Counted from the stretch's first letter, positions 30,907-42,686 are shown. The stretch is 64,000 nucleotides of DNA from Aeoliella mucimassa (GCF_007748035.1 NZ_CP036278.1:2666001-2730000); one strand, 5' to 3'. Program-made: numbers and translations. The notes: generated by a model from the letters alone, not told the origin.

Positions 30907-32550
30907 TTAACGATTTGCGTCGCTGTTGAGGTCCCGCGTGGCTTCAAATATACGTTCCTGACGGTCAGCGAGTTTCTCGAGTTCGGCCGCCAATTCCGCA
31001 GGTTTCACCTGAGGATTGTCCGCCAGCCCGCCGAGATCCTGGGTCCGTTTGTAGACCCGCGCCTGCAAAGTACGAATCATCCGCAATTCGGCCAATTTCG
31101 GCACCAGCGGCGACTCGCCCGGCGAGCCACCCCCCCCTTCGCCAGGCGGAGGAGGGCTACCCTGCTGCTGAGCCAACTCGTCGCGAGCTTGCTCGAGGGC
31201 ACCGATCATGTCCTGGATTCCGGCAATGATGTCGAGTTCCACGGTCTGCGTGATCGGGCCAGCGCTTCCGGTGGCCAGGCGAGCGGTGACCGATTGCATG
31301 TCTTCGGCAATCTGCTCAGTGGTTTCGGGGAAGGCAATCGAGGTACCATCCTCACGAAGCAAGGTGAGCGCCTTCTCGGCATCGCGAACCAATTCGGCTT
31401 CGCGACGCGAAAGACGAATTGTCTGCAACATCAGATTTCGCGTACTCGCCTGGGACGACGCTTCGTGGATCGTCACGGTTTCTTCGTAGATGCTTTGCTG
31501 CTTGGCCAGCATCTCTTTGAAGCGGGCGACAAGCTTCGCCAGCAGTCGTTCCATTTCTTCTTCGCGAAGCTGACGCAGGATGCGTTCCAGTTCGGCGCGA
31601 GCTGCTTCCAACTCACGTTGGGCTTCTCGCTGTTCGGCTTCCGCTTCGTTGCGTTTCGCGTCGCGAAGTTTTTTCTCGGCTTGTTCCATTGCGCGACGCG
31701 CTTCGGCAACACGCTGGGCCGCTTTCTGAATCGGATCGTTCGACTCCTGAGGGGGCTGCGCCTGAGACTCTCCGCTTGGGGATTCTCCTTCTTGCGATTC
31801 ACCACCTTGGGACTCCCCACCCTGAGATTCGCCCCCTTGCGACTCGCCACCTTGCGATTCACTCCCCGGGGCCTCTCCGCCCTGCGACTGAGCCCCTTGG
31901 GACTCGCCGCTTTGAGCCTCGGCACCTTGCGACTCGCTGCTCTTCGATTCGGAGCCCCCCTCGCTGTTTTCTTCCAGTGCTTTCTGCACGTCATCTGCCG
32001 ACTCGTTGACATCCGACTGCTTGTCGGCCAAGCGCTTGGCATCGGCACCTTCTTGATTTTGATTGCGCAGCGATCGTTGCTGGCGGATCAGCTTGCCAAG
32101 CTCTTGAATCTGCCCTTTAAGAAAACGCTTCATCGCTTCGCGTTCGCTGTCGTTGGGATCTTCGAGCAGCACTTGCAGCAGCAGTTCCAGCTCGGCCTTC
32201 AGTTCCTCTTGATCGGTGGCCGCGGCCGACAGTCGTTCGGTCTCGAGCAGATTCACAATCGAGCCAAAGCGTTCGGCAAGGCCTTTCTCGCGACTCGCCT
32301 TGATCGCCCGACGCAACTGCTCCGCATGTTCAGGCTCGCTTTTTTCGGCCAATTCGGCCAGCCGGGCGGCCACGGCTTCCAGCCGCTCGAAGCGACTGCC
32401 AAGGCGCTCTTGTTCGAGCGTGAGACCCGTAGGGGCTTTGCTATCCGTGAGAGCTTCGTCCTGCGCCCAGAGCGTGTGCGGCAACGCCAGGAGCAGCGCT
32501 GCCAAAAGCAGCAGTGTACCTGGTCGATGGTGTTCCGAGATTCGCAACAT
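30907..32550 (-). CDS. exported coiled-coil protein with SQGGE tandem repeats
   Basis: A 547-aa protein: signal peptide (about 1-29, ending LWAQ), long Glu/Arg/Ala-rich coiled coil (about 45-180), then a low-complexity tract (about 200-275) of repeated pentapeptides of the form S-Q-G-G-E. A second coiled coil follows (about 280-350) and then a further helical region with a Gly/Pro loop (SPPPPGEGGGGSPGE). GAAAGGGA-type SD bases lie 8 nt before the ATG. It stands between the DUF4175-like and poly-Q genes. It looks like an extended periplasmic structural or tether protein; no enzymatic domain is seen. Confidence 0.78.
   Translation of the reverse strand: MLRISEHHRPGTLLLLAALLLALPHTLWAQDEALTDSKAPTGLTLEQERLGSRFERLEAVAARLAELAEKSEPEHAEQLRRAIKASREKGLAERFGSIVNLLETERLSAAATDQEELKAELELLLQVLLEDPNDSEREAMKRFLKGQIQELGKLIRQQRSLRNQNQEGADAKRLADKQSDVNESADDVQKALEENSEGGSESKSSESQGAEAQSGESQGAQSQGGEAPGSESQGGESQGGESQGGESQGGESQEGESPSGESQAQPPQESNDPIQKAAQRVAEARRAMEQAEKKLRDAKRNEAEAEQREAQRELEAARAELERILRQLREEEMERLLAKLVARFKEMLAKQQSIYEETVTIHEASSQASTRNLMLQTIRLSRREAELVRDAEKALTLLREDGTSIAFPETTEQIAEDMQSVTARLATGSAGPITQTVELDIIAGIQDMIGALEQARDELAQQQGSPPPPGEGGGGSPGESPLVPKLAELRMIRTLQARVYKRTQDLGGLADNPQVKPAELAAELEKLADRQERIFEATRDLNSDANR
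31770..31940 (-). repeat. 15-bp tandem repeats coding SQGGE pentapeptides
   Basis: About ten units of 15 bp inside the coiled-coil gene. Successive units (for example CTTGCGATTCACCAC, CTTGGGACTCCCCAC, CTTGCGACTCGCCAC on the + strand) differ almost only at synonymous positions. This suggests selection on the peptide rather than recent copying. Confidence 0.75.
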
Positions 32551-32631
32551 GGCATGGTCCCTTTCGGGGAGGAGTCCTCAAAGTACGGGGCATCTAGTCG
32601 CAGCGTTCTATGCGCCGGCGAGCAGATGATG

Positions 32632-34881
32632 TTAATCAAGCAACAGGTCCCGGAGGTTACTCTTTTGTTGTTCTTTGGTCTTTTCGTTGATCTCATCCTG
32701 TTGGCGGATGATCTCGCGGAGCATGGCGATCACTTCGTTATAGTTTTCCAAGCCTTGCATCTCCCGCAACAACTGCTCCACTTCGGCAATCGCCTGACGA
32801 GTTTCGTTCTTGGCGATGTCGAGCGTCCCCTCGTTGACCAAGTCGGCGATGCGCTCGGCCACTTGGGGCATCCGCTGCTCGCCGAGCGAACGCAGCGGCG
32901 CGGCAATGCGGTTGCCGATGCGGTCGGACAGTTCCGTGTTTTCAATCCGATTGTTGAACAGCTGGGCGTGGATGTCCTCGAACCCGGCGGCGACGCCGAG
33001 TACTTCGTCGCCAATCTGGCGAGCGGTTTCGGCCTGACGACCCGCCTCGCGGGCGAGCTGCGCATCGGCGTCTTCGGTCAACTCGTTTTCGTCCGGTTCG
33101 TCGGAGGGAACCTCGGTAGCCTCGGCAGTGGCCACCACTACGAGATCGGTACTGGCAACGCCATCCATTTTTTCGAGCGAATCGTAGAGCAGCAGCAGTT
33201 TATCGGCGATCGACTCGAAGGTCTGTCGCAAGTTTTGCTCATTGGCCGCCAGGCGGAGCATCAGATCTTCCTCCGAAACGATCTCGAAGCTCAGTGGGCG
33301 GGCGGTCGACTCGCGGGAGTTTTCGTTCAGATCGTAACGATCGCTGGCTCCTGCGGTGATGGTGATCAGCTGCCCTTCCGAGAACTGATAAAGCGGGTCG
33401 TCGGCATGCTCTTTGGCCAGCTGCGCGAGGTCGACGGTGGCCAGCGTGATGACCTCTCCATTCGCCGCGGCTGGCATGGCCACGTCGACTCGGGGGAGCG
33501 ACTCGCCATCGTGCACCAGATCGACCCAGGCGGAGTTCACCGCGTAGTCATCTTCGATGTTCAGCTGCACTGGCACTTGAGCGTTGTAAGTGATGGCGGT
33601 GCCAATGCCTTGCCGCGAGGCAAGCACCTGCGGCAGTTCGTCCTCACGGGAGACGATGGTCACCCGGAAAGGCTCGGCCGAGGAAATGCCGTTTTCGTCA
33701 ACCAGTTCGACTTCCATCTCCATGTCGTCGGCAGCGACCGTCAGCGGTTTCTCGAAATCGGTCGTCGCTTCGTTGGTAATCACCGGCGTATCGTCGGTCT
33801 GTACGACGCGTCGCCAACGAATCTGCGACAGCGGTTTGTTCGCTTTGCCCTTGGCGACCAGCTTGGTCCCTTCGGGGAGCTCGACCCGCGGCCCGGCAGG
33901 AATCGAGCGATCCGAGCGATCCAAGTAGGCGGGATACTGGCACTCGAAACTGAGCGCGGTGACCTTGGGACGCTCGACCACCTCGAGCCGCAACCGGCGA
34001 AGTCGATCGTCGCCGCCGCGGATTTCGAATTCCACGTCGCTGGCGATCCGTTCGAACAGGTACTCAAATCGTTGGGCTTCGTCGCGTCCCGATTGGGCGT
34101 CGCCGATCCGCACCAGGTCGTCACGACCCCGGCGGCCTTCGCGCCAGCGGTAGCGAATGGTAACTCGCTCAGGAGCCGAAAGCCCCTCGGCCAGCGAGGC
34201 CTTTACCACCAGCGGCACATCGGCATTGCGAGCCACCCGGCGGACAAAACCACCTTGGCCATCGGGTTCGAAGCCATCGATCTCCAGCGACACGGTTCGC
34301 GGCCATTGCTCGGGCGACAACGCCAAACGCTCGGTATAGGCATCCCACACTCTCGGTACACCAAGTGCCAAGGCAATAACCGAGATCGCGAGACCACCTA
34401 CCAGCAAGGCAAAACGGTTGAGTCGCACTTGATTGAGCAGGCCATCGGTATCGATACGCCCGACCGCCTCGGCTGCTTCCTGCAAAGTGCGGCGGGCAAG
34501 TTCGGGATGCATGTCGTCCCGATCTTGATGTTGATGGATATAGACCGCCGACGACAAAGCATCCGCAAGCTCAGGATGTTTGCGTTCGATGATCAGGGCC
34601 AGGCTGTGATCGGAGAGATCGACCAGCCAGCGGCGAAGTCCCCACCAGACGATGATCGACACTACCGCAACGGAAACCACCACGTGGGCGGCCATCCGCC
34701 ATTCGGGCGAGGGCTCGAACATCCAATCGACGAGCAAACCTCCCCAGAACACGACTCCCAGCAGCACCAAGGCCAGCAGTATGGCTTCGGCCCACACATA
34801 GGTGCGTATACGGCCTCGCAGCCGAGCGAGCAACTGGCTCACCGGGGTGTAGGCGTCGTTCATTGGGGAAGTGGATGGCAT
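32632..34881 (-). CDS. DUF4175-like membrane protein
   Basis: A 749-aa protein with two N-terminal membrane helices (IRTYVWAEAILLALVLLGVVFWGGLLV and MAAHVVVSVAVVSIIVWWGL) and a third at about 155-175 (ALLVGGLAISVIALALGV), then a large periplasmic part. The layout fits the DUF4175 family found next to MoxR/VWA genes in planctomycetes and alphaproteobacteria. The last about 150 residues are coiled coil (LSDRIGNRIAAPLRSLG ... REIIRQQDEINEKTKEQQ). Start: ATG 34881 is used; TTG 34887 and ATG 34863 are alternatives. It follows the VWA gene by about 10 nt. Proteins of this family are often mis-named in databases; no enzyme activity is implied. Confidence 0.75.
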   Translation of the reverse strand: MPSTSPMNDAYTPVSQLLARLRGRIRTYVWAEAILLALVLLGVVFWGGLLVDWMFEPSPEWRMAAHVVVSVAVVSIIVWWGLRRWLVDLSDHSLALIIERKHPELADALSSAVYIHQHQDRDDMHPELARRTLQEAAEAVGRIDTDGLLNQVRLNRFALLVGGLAISVIALALGVPRVWDAYTERLALSPEQWPRTVSLEIDGFEPDGQGGFVRRVARNADVPLVVKASLAEGLSAPERVTIRYRWREGRRGRDDLVRIGDAQSGRDEAQRFEYLFERIASDVEFEIRGGDDRLRRLRLEVVERPKVTALSFECQYPAYLDRSDRSIPAGPRVELPEGTKLVAKGKANKPLSQIRWRRVVQTDDTPVITNEATTDFEKPLTVAADDMEMEVELVDENGISSAEPFRVTIVSREDELPQVLASRQGIGTAITYNAQVPVQLNIEDDYAVNSAWVDLVHDGESLPRVDVAMPAAANGEVITLATVDLAQLAKEHADDPLYQFSEGQLITITAGASDRYDLNENSRESTARPLSFEIVSEEDLMLRLAANEQNLRQTFESIADKLLLLYDSLEKMDGVASTDLVVVATAEATEVPSDEPDENELTEDADAQLAREAGRQAETARQIGDEVLGVAAGFEDIHAQLFNNRIENTELSDRIGNRIAAPLRSLGEQRMPQVAERIADLVNEGTLDIAKNETRQAIAEVEQLLREMQGLENYNEVIAMLREIIRQQDEINEKTKEQQKSNLRDLLLD

Positions 34882-34890
34882 AGACAAAAA

Positions 34891-37386
34891 TTAAGCGAGG
34901 TAACTCAAACGACGGATGATCCATTCGATGGCCAAGACACCGGTAACCAGGCCCAGCAGCCAGAACGACTGTTGCCGAGCGAACGACTTGTCGATGGCAC
35001 CGACCACCCGCTTGGATCGCGATTGGCTCGGGAAGGCGGCCGCCAGCGATGGGGTCTGCTCGTTGCCTTCGATGGCCAGCATCGCGGTGGGGTAGTAAAA
35101 GCCTCCCGTTTGGCGAGCGAGGTTTTCGAGGTCGACGGTATTGCGGGTGGTTTGGCCAATTTCAAGCTGTGGAGTTGTGACTCGAATGGTACGCACCAAT
35201 TCGTCGGTCGAATCGGGAACGACCAATCGCAACCGATAGGTGCCTGGAAGAACGACGCGAAACTCGCCGGCAAAGTTCCCTGCCCGAGCGGCATCGGCGG
35301 TAAGCCGAAGACTCTGCCCGCGATTGCCCGGCATTTCGATCTCGAGTTCCACGCTCTCGGCGATCAGTGGTTCCATCTGCAGGTCGGACAGCATCGCCCG
35401 CACGGGAACCGTGGCTCCCAGTTCGTAGCGATCCTGGGCGAGCAGCAACTTGCCGCGCGGCGAACCTTGCAGCAGCCGGCCCTGGCTCGTGTGCCGAAGC
35501 ATCGAGGTCCACAACCGATCGTTGTATTTGGTGTCGAGCTTACGCAAACGCCAAAGCTCGCCGCTACCGATGAACAGCACCTGCCCAGCCCCGTAGTAGT
35601 GTCCCACGATATAAGGCATGCCGTTGTCACCGTCGGAGTTGGCTCCAGCTTCGACATAGACCGTTGCACCTGGCTTGGGGCCGTCGTGAGCGAACGGAGA
35701 ATAAATGCCAAGGAACTCTTCCCAAGCCAACAGACTATCTTCGCTATTGTCGGCCAGCCAGAGAAACTCGGCTTCTTCCCCTTCACGGGTAAAGGTCAGT
35801 GGTTGGGCGACTTCGTTGTTCTCGTCGCTACTGCTAAGTCCCAGCAGTTGCTCTGGCATGCGGACCGGGTACAACCCGCGAATCGTCCGCAAGCGATCAT
35901 CATAGCCCCATTCGGCAGCATGAATCCGCCCTGGCACGACCACCAGACCACCGGCTTGTCGCGCGACCCACTGCTCCAACCAGCGAATCTGCTCGCTGTT
36001 GAGCAAGGTCCAATTCGGATCGAATGCCACGATGGCGTCATACTTCGAAAGCTGTTCAGCCGTGGTGGGGAACTCGGTAAGAATCTCATTCGCGTCTTGC
36101 GAAATGCCTGGCACAGCGGTTTGCAAAAGTACGTCGACCACAAAGCTCTTGTCGCGTTGCAGTTGATTACGAACAAAGCGGTAATCACGCGTGGGACCAC
36201 CGGCAAACAGCAGCACCTTCGTCTGGCGGTCGATCACCGCGACGCGGGCTTGTTGGACGTTGTCGTCTTTCAACACCTCGCGCGAGTTCGGCATCGCGCG
36301 GACTTCATAGATGTATTCGCCCGGCTCGGCCGGGGTGGTCTCGAAGCGAATGGCTTCGATGGAGTCGTCGCCGTCGATCGGCACGTTGCGCGATTCGAGT
36401 ATCTCCCAGTCGGCTGGTGCGGCGGACTCGTCATCGTTGGTCGCGGGGCGACGCGACAACTGCAACTCCACTTGCTGGCCCGACAGGTCCTGGGCCTGCA
36501 GCACCGCTTGCAAGGTGAGTTTGTCGCCGGGGAAGGCTCGCTCGGGAGCGATCAGCTCGCGGACAATCAAGTTTGCGGGAGCGGTGGTTGGCCCAAACGC
36601 AACACTACTGACTGGCACCTTGGCTTCGCCAGCCGCTTCGCCGGCCGAGGGAAGGTTCAGCCCGCGGTTCTGACCACCATCGGTCAGCAGTACGATGCCC
36701 GCCAACGGCAGGCCTTGGTAGCGTTCGATGGTCTCGGCGATCGCATCGCCCAAACGCGATTCGTGCCCCGCCGGCATCAGTTCGGTGGCCAGTTGCGCGG
36801 GATCGACTTCGGTTGCTGCGGTGTCGTCTTCTTCGGTATCGCTTGTTGCCGGCTCTTCGTCTTCGCTTGCAGCGATTTGCGGAAGGTAGGTGAACGGGCG
36901 AGCTTGTTCGCCAACCGCCACCAAGTCGACATCGTGCGTCGCCCGCAGTTCTTTGAGCAGTTCGGTGTCGGCCAGCAACGTAAGCGCCTTGGCCGCCCGG
37001 GTGGCTTTGTCGGTAGAGGTCGCTTCGTCGGCAGGCAGGTCCATACTCAAGCTGGTGTCGACCAGCACCGCCAGTCGCGAAGGCTCCACCACCTGGGTGC
37101 TGCTGCGACGTTCGAGTCCCAAGAAGAACACGACGAGTCCTACGATGGCCACCGAGCGAAGAGTCGCCAAAAGCATTGCCTTGGGGAGCGATACGGTTCG
37201 CGCCTCACGGCGGTACATCCACCACACAAACCCCATCAACGCTATGACCAGAGCCACAAGTGCAGCTACCCAACCACCCGCGTCGCGGAGCGACTCGAGC
37301 CGCGCAAACTCATACACCGCTTCGGCTGCCGATTCAGCGGCTGCGAGCGGGGCGAGGTCGGGCGTGGTAACGAAATCGGGTAGCAC
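34891..37386 (-). CDS. membrane-anchored VWA-domain protein with glutamine-amidotransferase-like domain
   Basis: An 831-aa protein with two N-terminal membrane helices (about 38-57 and 70-90), a VWA domain with MIDAS start DTSLSM (about 109) and GIVLLTDGGQNRG, then a domain resembling the class I glutamine amidotransferase fold used without catalysis in such proteins (VLLFAGGPTRDYRFVRNQL, YDAIVAFDPNW). A last membrane helix lies near the C-terminus (WLLGLVTGVLAIEWIIRRL). The start is a GTG at 37386. It lies between the BatA-like and DUF4175-like genes with short spacing. It probably binds divalent metal and a protein partner in a MoxR-dependent assembly (family knowledge). Confidence 0.82.
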   Translation of the reverse strand: MLPDFVTTPDLAPLAAAESAAEAVYEFARLESLRDAGGWVAALVALVIALMGFVWWMYRREARTVSLPKAMLLATLRSVAIVGLVVFFLGLERRSSTQVVEPSRLAVLVDTSLSMDLPADEATSTDKATRAAKALTLLADTELLKELRATHDVDLVAVGEQARPFTYLPQIAASEDEEPATSDTEEDDTAATEVDPAQLATELMPAGHESRLGDAIAETIERYQGLPLAGIVLLTDGGQNRGLNLPSAGEAAGEAKVPVSSVAFGPTTAPANLIVRELIAPERAFPGDKLTLQAVLQAQDLSGQQVELQLSRRPATNDDESAAPADWEILESRNVPIDGDDSIEAIRFETTPAEPGEYIYEVRAMPNSREVLKDDNVQQARVAVIDRQTKVLLFAGGPTRDYRFVRNQLQRDKSFVVDVLLQTAVPGISQDANEILTEFPTTAEQLSKYDAIVAFDPNWTLLNSEQIRWLEQWVARQAGGLVVVPGRIHAAEWGYDDRLRTIRGLYPVRMPEQLLGLSSSDENNEVAQPLTFTREGEEAEFLWLADNSEDSLLAWEEFLGIYSPFAHDGPKPGATVYVEAGANSDGDNGMPYIVGHYYGAGQVLFIGSGELWRLRKLDTKYNDRLWTSMLRHTSQGRLLQGSPRGKLLLAQDRYELGATVPVRAMLSDLQMEPLIAESVELEIEMPGNRGQSLRLTADAARAGNFAGEFRVVLPGTYRLRLVVPDSTDELVRTIRVTTPQLEIGQTTRNTVDLENLARQTGGFYYPTAMLAIEGNEQTPSLAAAFPSQSRSKRVVGAIDKSFARQQSFWLLGLVTGVLAIEWIIRRLSYLA

Positions 37387-37412
37387 CTGGGCGTTCCTAT
37401 TCGTGGGTTGGG

Positions 37413-39623
37413 TTATTCGTGGAAGCTGCAGGCGTAGGCCATCGCTTGTTCAGCGACCAGGGCCAACACCAGGAGGGTTAGTAGTACTTCGGTCCAGTTC
37501 GATTCGCTGGGGTTTGCTTCCGACGATAGTTCGTCGGCGTAACGCAGCCCAAATTGCTCACTGGCAAACTTTTGTCGTAATGTCGCGTCGGCAATCAGTT
37601 GAAGGTTGCCTTCGCCTGGTTCTGGGTTCAACGCGGCGAGTCTGGTTTCGATCCCGCCAGCCGCCCGGTCGATTTGTAGTTTGTACAGGCCTGCACGGTC
37701 GATCGGTTCGCTGACGATGGCCATTGCTTCGGTCGTCGAGTCGGCCGCCAGGGTAGCCTGGTAGGGAGTTCCTTTGCCCATGCGTGAAATAGTACCGGAG
37801 CCGACATATTGATTGCGATCGAGCGGCATCCGCACCGGCTCGCCGACCGTAAGCACATGGTCGGCATTCGCCCCGTTGGCAAGGTAGCCAAACAGTTCGT
37901 TCGCCAGGACCACAAAGGCCGGATTCATGCCGAAATTAGTCCAACTGCCGAGGTTGCCTTGGTCGGGCGAGACCTTGCTAAGCTGCGCGACTACTTTGCC
38001 TTGACCAAAGTGGTTTTCCACTACCAGCGGGGAGCCGTCGGTGAGCTTCGCAATGGTCTTCACGTCGGTCGTGTTCTCGGTTTGCCAGCCACGTTTGAGC
38101 GAATAGTAGTAGTTGATCCGCATCAGACTGAGCATGCTGTTGCGCTCGCCGCGGAAGATGCCGAATACGGGATGATCGACAACGCGGATGTCGGCCACGG
38201 GGCCTTCGGAGTCGTCGCGCGATGGGAGCCATTGCGTGGGCAAGTCGGGAGGAGCGGGCATCAGTCCCTCGCCAGCGGCAAAGGCTTCGCCCGACCAGAA
38301 TTCGCGATCGATCGACTCGCCAAGCGTGATGAACAAGCCCCCTCCATCGCTCACAAACGTGGTGAGACGCGTGAGGTCGTCGGCCGAGAGTCGCGGAACA
38401 TCCAAAATCGCAATAGCTGCGTAAGGATAAAGCGAGCCGAGTTTGCTGAACTCCTTGGGAGTGACCACTTCGGGCTGCCAGCCGCTTTTGATGCTGCCTG
38501 GAGCCAACGCAGTCGACAGATAATACGATTCCCAGCGCTTCGGCGAGCCATCCACCAGCAGAATCTTCTGGGCTTCCGGAACTTGCGTCGCGTACACTCG
38601 GCGGTTGTCGAGATCCACCGCGTCGGCGTCCAAGTTGCCAGCCAGCCAGTGAGCGCCGGAGCCAACGAAGGTGGCTCGGAACCGACGATCGACCTTGGCA
38701 CCCGCTTGCACGTCGCCGACAGGCACCGCGACAAGTGGGCTGCCATCTTGTTCGAGTTCTACCACCACGTCCCGAGCGAGGGTGCTGCCGTAGTTCTCGA
38801 CCGAGAGTTCCATCCACATCTCCACGCCTGCTGCTCGAATGCCGGAAGCAGGTGCCAGATGGGTAATCGCGAGATTCTCGTGAGCTTGCCGTACGGTGCG
38901 AACGAACTGAACTTCGGTCGCCTGGGCTTCGAGCGAGGCGACCGCCTGCTGGATGGTATCGAGTTCTTCCATCGTGTGTTGACGGAAGTCAGAGACGATA
39001 TGCACTACCAGATCTTGTTCGGCAGGCTGCAAGCTGGCGAGTTCCGCCGCCCGACGCAGTGCGGGCAGGATGCCGCTGGCGGTGTCGGAGGGCTGTGCGG
39101 TTTCGATGCGGGAAATGAGTTCCTGTCGCGACTTGGCGTCCAGCGGTCGACGGAAAATGGCAGGACGCGGATCTTCCGACTCCACTTCGGCTTCGCTGAA
39201 TCGCAGCACGGTGATCATGCTGGCGGTCGATTGGTCGGCCGCAGCGTCGGTGATGTCGCGAACCGCGCCGAGGGATTCCTTCCAGGCGGTCGTTTCCGCC
39301 CAGCGGTCGGTCGTGGAGTAACTATCGTCGAGCACAATCAAATGATGCACCGGACGGTTCAGCAGTCGACCGATCCAGCCGCTCCGAGTGGTGGGTCGGG
39401 CCAGGAGTAGCACCAGCAAGGCGATGGCCGCGGTGCGGAGCAACAGCAGGATCAACTCTTTGAGGTTAATCCAAGTTTTGCTTCGTTCCTGGCTTTCGAG
39501 CAGGAACTCCATGGCTGCCCAAGGAATCCGCTGTTGCCTGCGGAGGTTCAATAGATGGATCACTAGCGGCAATGCCACTAGCGGCAATCCAATCCAGAAC
39601 ACCATGGGAAACAGGAACGACAC
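37413..39623 (-). CDS. BatA-like N-terminal domain / VWA membrane protein
   Basis: A 736-aa protein. The N-terminus is the aerotolerance-regulator (BatA_N) domain with LPLVALPLVIHLLNLRRQQRIPWAAMEFLL and a second helix LILLLLRTAAIALLVLLLARP. A VWA-type domain follows (LIVLDDSYSTTD, a DxSxS-like site). Further on is an amidotransferase-like fold (KILLVDGSPKRWESYYLSTAL, DGGGLFITLGES). One C-terminal membrane helix is present (LLTLLVLALVAEQAMAYA). The start is GTG 39623 with no strong SD. It is part of MoxR - DUF58 - VWA - VWA - DUF4175, a standard arrangement in planctomycetes. Confidence 0.85.
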   Translation of the reverse strand: MSFLFPMVFWIGLPLVALPLVIHLLNLRRQQRIPWAAMEFLLESQERSKTWINLKELILLLLRTAAIALLVLLLARPTTRSGWIGRLLNRPVHHLIVLDDSYSTTDRWAETTAWKESLGAVRDITDAAADQSTASMITVLRFSEAEVESEDPRPAIFRRPLDAKSRQELISRIETAQPSDTASGILPALRRAAELASLQPAEQDLVVHIVSDFRQHTMEELDTIQQAVASLEAQATEVQFVRTVRQAHENLAITHLAPASGIRAAGVEMWMELSVENYGSTLARDVVVELEQDGSPLVAVPVGDVQAGAKVDRRFRATFVGSGAHWLAGNLDADAVDLDNRRVYATQVPEAQKILLVDGSPKRWESYYLSTALAPGSIKSGWQPEVVTPKEFSKLGSLYPYAAIAILDVPRLSADDLTRLTTFVSDGGGLFITLGESIDREFWSGEAFAAGEGLMPAPPDLPTQWLPSRDDSEGPVADIRVVDHPVFGIFRGERNSMLSLMRINYYYSLKRGWQTENTTDVKTIAKLTDGSPLVVENHFGQGKVVAQLSKVSPDQGNLGSWTNFGMNPAFVVLANELFGYLANGANADHVLTVGEPVRMPLDRNQYVGSGTISRMGKGTPYQATLAADSTTEAMAIVSEPIDRAGLYKLQIDRAAGGIETRLAALNPEPGEGNLQLIADATLRQKFASEQFGLRYADELSSEANPSESNWTEVLLTLLVLALVAEQAMAYACSFHE

Positions 39624-40534
39624 GCGAATTACTTCAGTTAGGAGGGATCGATGGGGGGAGTTAAATCTTGGATCGTTGCGATAGGGTGCGACGCGTCAGG
39701 ATGGACATCAAGGCGGCATCCAGCGGGTCGCTGGTACGAATCAGCGAATAGTCGACCGCATTCGATGTGCACGACTTGCGGACTTTGGTCAGGAAGCGTT
39801 CGAGGGCTTCCATGTAGCCCTTGCGAAGCGCGCGTGGGTTGCAGTCGATGATCTCTTCGCCTTCCATGTTCTCGAACCGTACTGGGCCGCGGAACGTGAA
39901 GTCGAGTTCGTTGTCGTCCATCACGTGCAACACGACCACATCATGCCCGATACGCCGCAAGGTGCCGAGACCGGAAATCAGCTGGTCGGTGTTGCAAAGC
40001 AAGTCGGAAATCAGCACGATCATGCCTTTCCGCGGATTGGTCTTGGCCACGTGGGCGAGCACCGCGTCGATGTCGGTCTTGTCACGTGGCTCCACTTGCT
40101 CCAGTGCCCGGGCGATGCGGGCGAGGTGGTTTCGCTGATTCCGCATCGGCACTTCATGGCGGATCGCTTCGTCAAACACCACGCAACCGACCGAGTCGCT
40201 TTGTTTCAGCAGCAGGTAAGCAAACGCGGCCGCTGCCGTGGCGGCGTAGTCCTGCTTAGTCATGGCGTCGGAGCCATAATGCATGCTGGCCGAACCATCG
40301 ACCACCAGCGTGCAACGCAGGTTCGTGTCTTCCTCGTACCGTTTGACGTACAGGCGATCTTGCTTGCCCCAGACTTTCCAGTCGATGTGGCGCAAGTCAT
40401 CGCCAATCGAGTACTCGCGGTGTTCGCGAAACTCGATCGACTGCCCGAAGTACGGGCTGCGGTGCATGCCAGATAGTAAGCCTTCGACGATGTAGCGAGC
40501 CCGGATTTCGAGCCGCCCGATGCGTCGAATGACA

Positions 40535-41575
<1,041 letters not shown>

Positions 41576-41648
41576 GAGAGACTTACAAGGTAGGAAGAAA
41601 CATCTGAACTCACTCGGGCGGCAAAGCCGCGCCGACCGGGCAGGCAGA

Positions 41649-42686
41649 CTATCGTTGATAAATGGGTAAAGCCGCGTTGTCTAATTGCAGGATGATTAAG
41701 TTAAGCGAAGTCGTGTAGACCGCTCCAATGTAGCCTTGGTCCCACACCACTCCTTTTCCGTCAGGCAAGTTCACCGGCTTGGCTTCGCGAACCAGCTTGG
41801 CGTACGTCGCCGCGCGGTAGCTATCCCAGATGTCGCCCGCTTCGCGGTACTGCACCTGAGAATAGTAAAAGTGTGCGTAGTGCCAGTGGCCGTAGTTGTC
41901 TTGTCCTCCGCTACCAAGGTGTTGTTCGCAGTACTTCAACATCCGCGGCACGTAGTCTTCGTCGTACTCTCCGGCATTAAACAAACAAGCAACCGCAGCG
42001 GCAGTGATCGCCGGCCGGCCACCTCCACCCTTGCTGCTGTACTGAACTCCACCGTCCCGAAGTGTACAATCCTTAATGTACTTAACCGCCTTGTCGATCA
42101 CCTCTTTAGGAACCGGAATTCCCGCATTTCGGCAACTACGAAGCCCTTGCACCTGCGTAATCGTGGTGGAACCTTCGTCAAAGCCATTACCATCCTTCGC
42201 ACTGACGTACCCCCACCCTCCGGCATCGGTCTGTGCCATGGCGGTGAATCTTACGGCCCTGGTAAGCACATCGACAAGTTCTTCGCGACGCTGGGCATCT
42301 TCTTCTTCTCCCAGCACCTGCGACAGAAACAGCATCGAAAAGCCATGTCCGTAGGTGTATCGGTCGTCTCGTAGGGGATCGCCGATCAGACCGTTCGGGC
42401 GGCTTTGACTGATCAGGTAATCGACCGCCCGGCTGATGTTCTCGGAGTAGCGACCCTCGGTCGTGGTCGATCCTTCGCACAGCATGGCGAGTCCTGAGAG
42501 AGCCGTCATGGCAGCGGGATAACGACCTTGCGAGGTCCAGTGGCCGAGTCGCTGTTGTCGCGACGCGAGCCAATCGAGGCCCTGAGTGACGACACGATCG
42601 ATCTCTTCGTCATTACCGTAGGCAGCGAGCGGTGCGCACACAGCGATCCAGGCGGCCAGTGCCGTAACGAAACATCGGGCGTTCAT
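41649..42686 (-). CDS. exported alpha/alpha-toroid (prenyltransferase/squalene-oxidase repeat) protein
   Basis: A 345-aa protein from ATG 42684-42686, which begins a signal peptide ([20 protein letters not shown], then AAYG). Longer frames would overlap the upstream gene. The body has repeated toroid motifs ([63 protein letters not shown]) as in terpene cyclases and prenyltransferase beta subunits. The DxDD cyclase motif is not seen and export argues against sterol or hopene chemistry, so it is probably a binding or structural protein. This family is common beside MoxR/VWA genes in planctomycetes. Confidence 0.82.
   Translation of the reverse strand: MNARCFVTALAAWIAVCAPLAAYGNDEEIDRVVTQGLDWLASRQQRLGHWTSQGRYPAAMTALSGLAMLCEGSTTTEGRYSENISRAVDYLISQSRPNGLIGDPLRDDRYTYGHGFSMLFLSQVLGEEEDAQRREELVDVLTRAVRFTAMAQTDAGGWGYVSAKDGNGFDEGSTTITQVQGLRSCRNAGIPVPKEVIDKAVKYIKDCTLRDGGVQYSSKGGGGRPAITAAAVACLFNAGEYDEDYVPRMLKYCEQHLGSGGQDNYGHWHYAHFYYSQVQYREAGDIWDSYRAATYAKLVREAKPVNLPDGKGVVWDQGYIGAVYTTSLNLIILQLDNAALPIYQR

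Noticed and set aside
30895-37383. A 2162-codon open frame on the + strand opposite the VWA, DUF4175-like and coiled-coil genes
   Set aside because: It runs antisense to three well-supported genes, has no domain, and its Arg/His/Leu/Gln-rich composition is what GC-biased codons give in the complementary frame.
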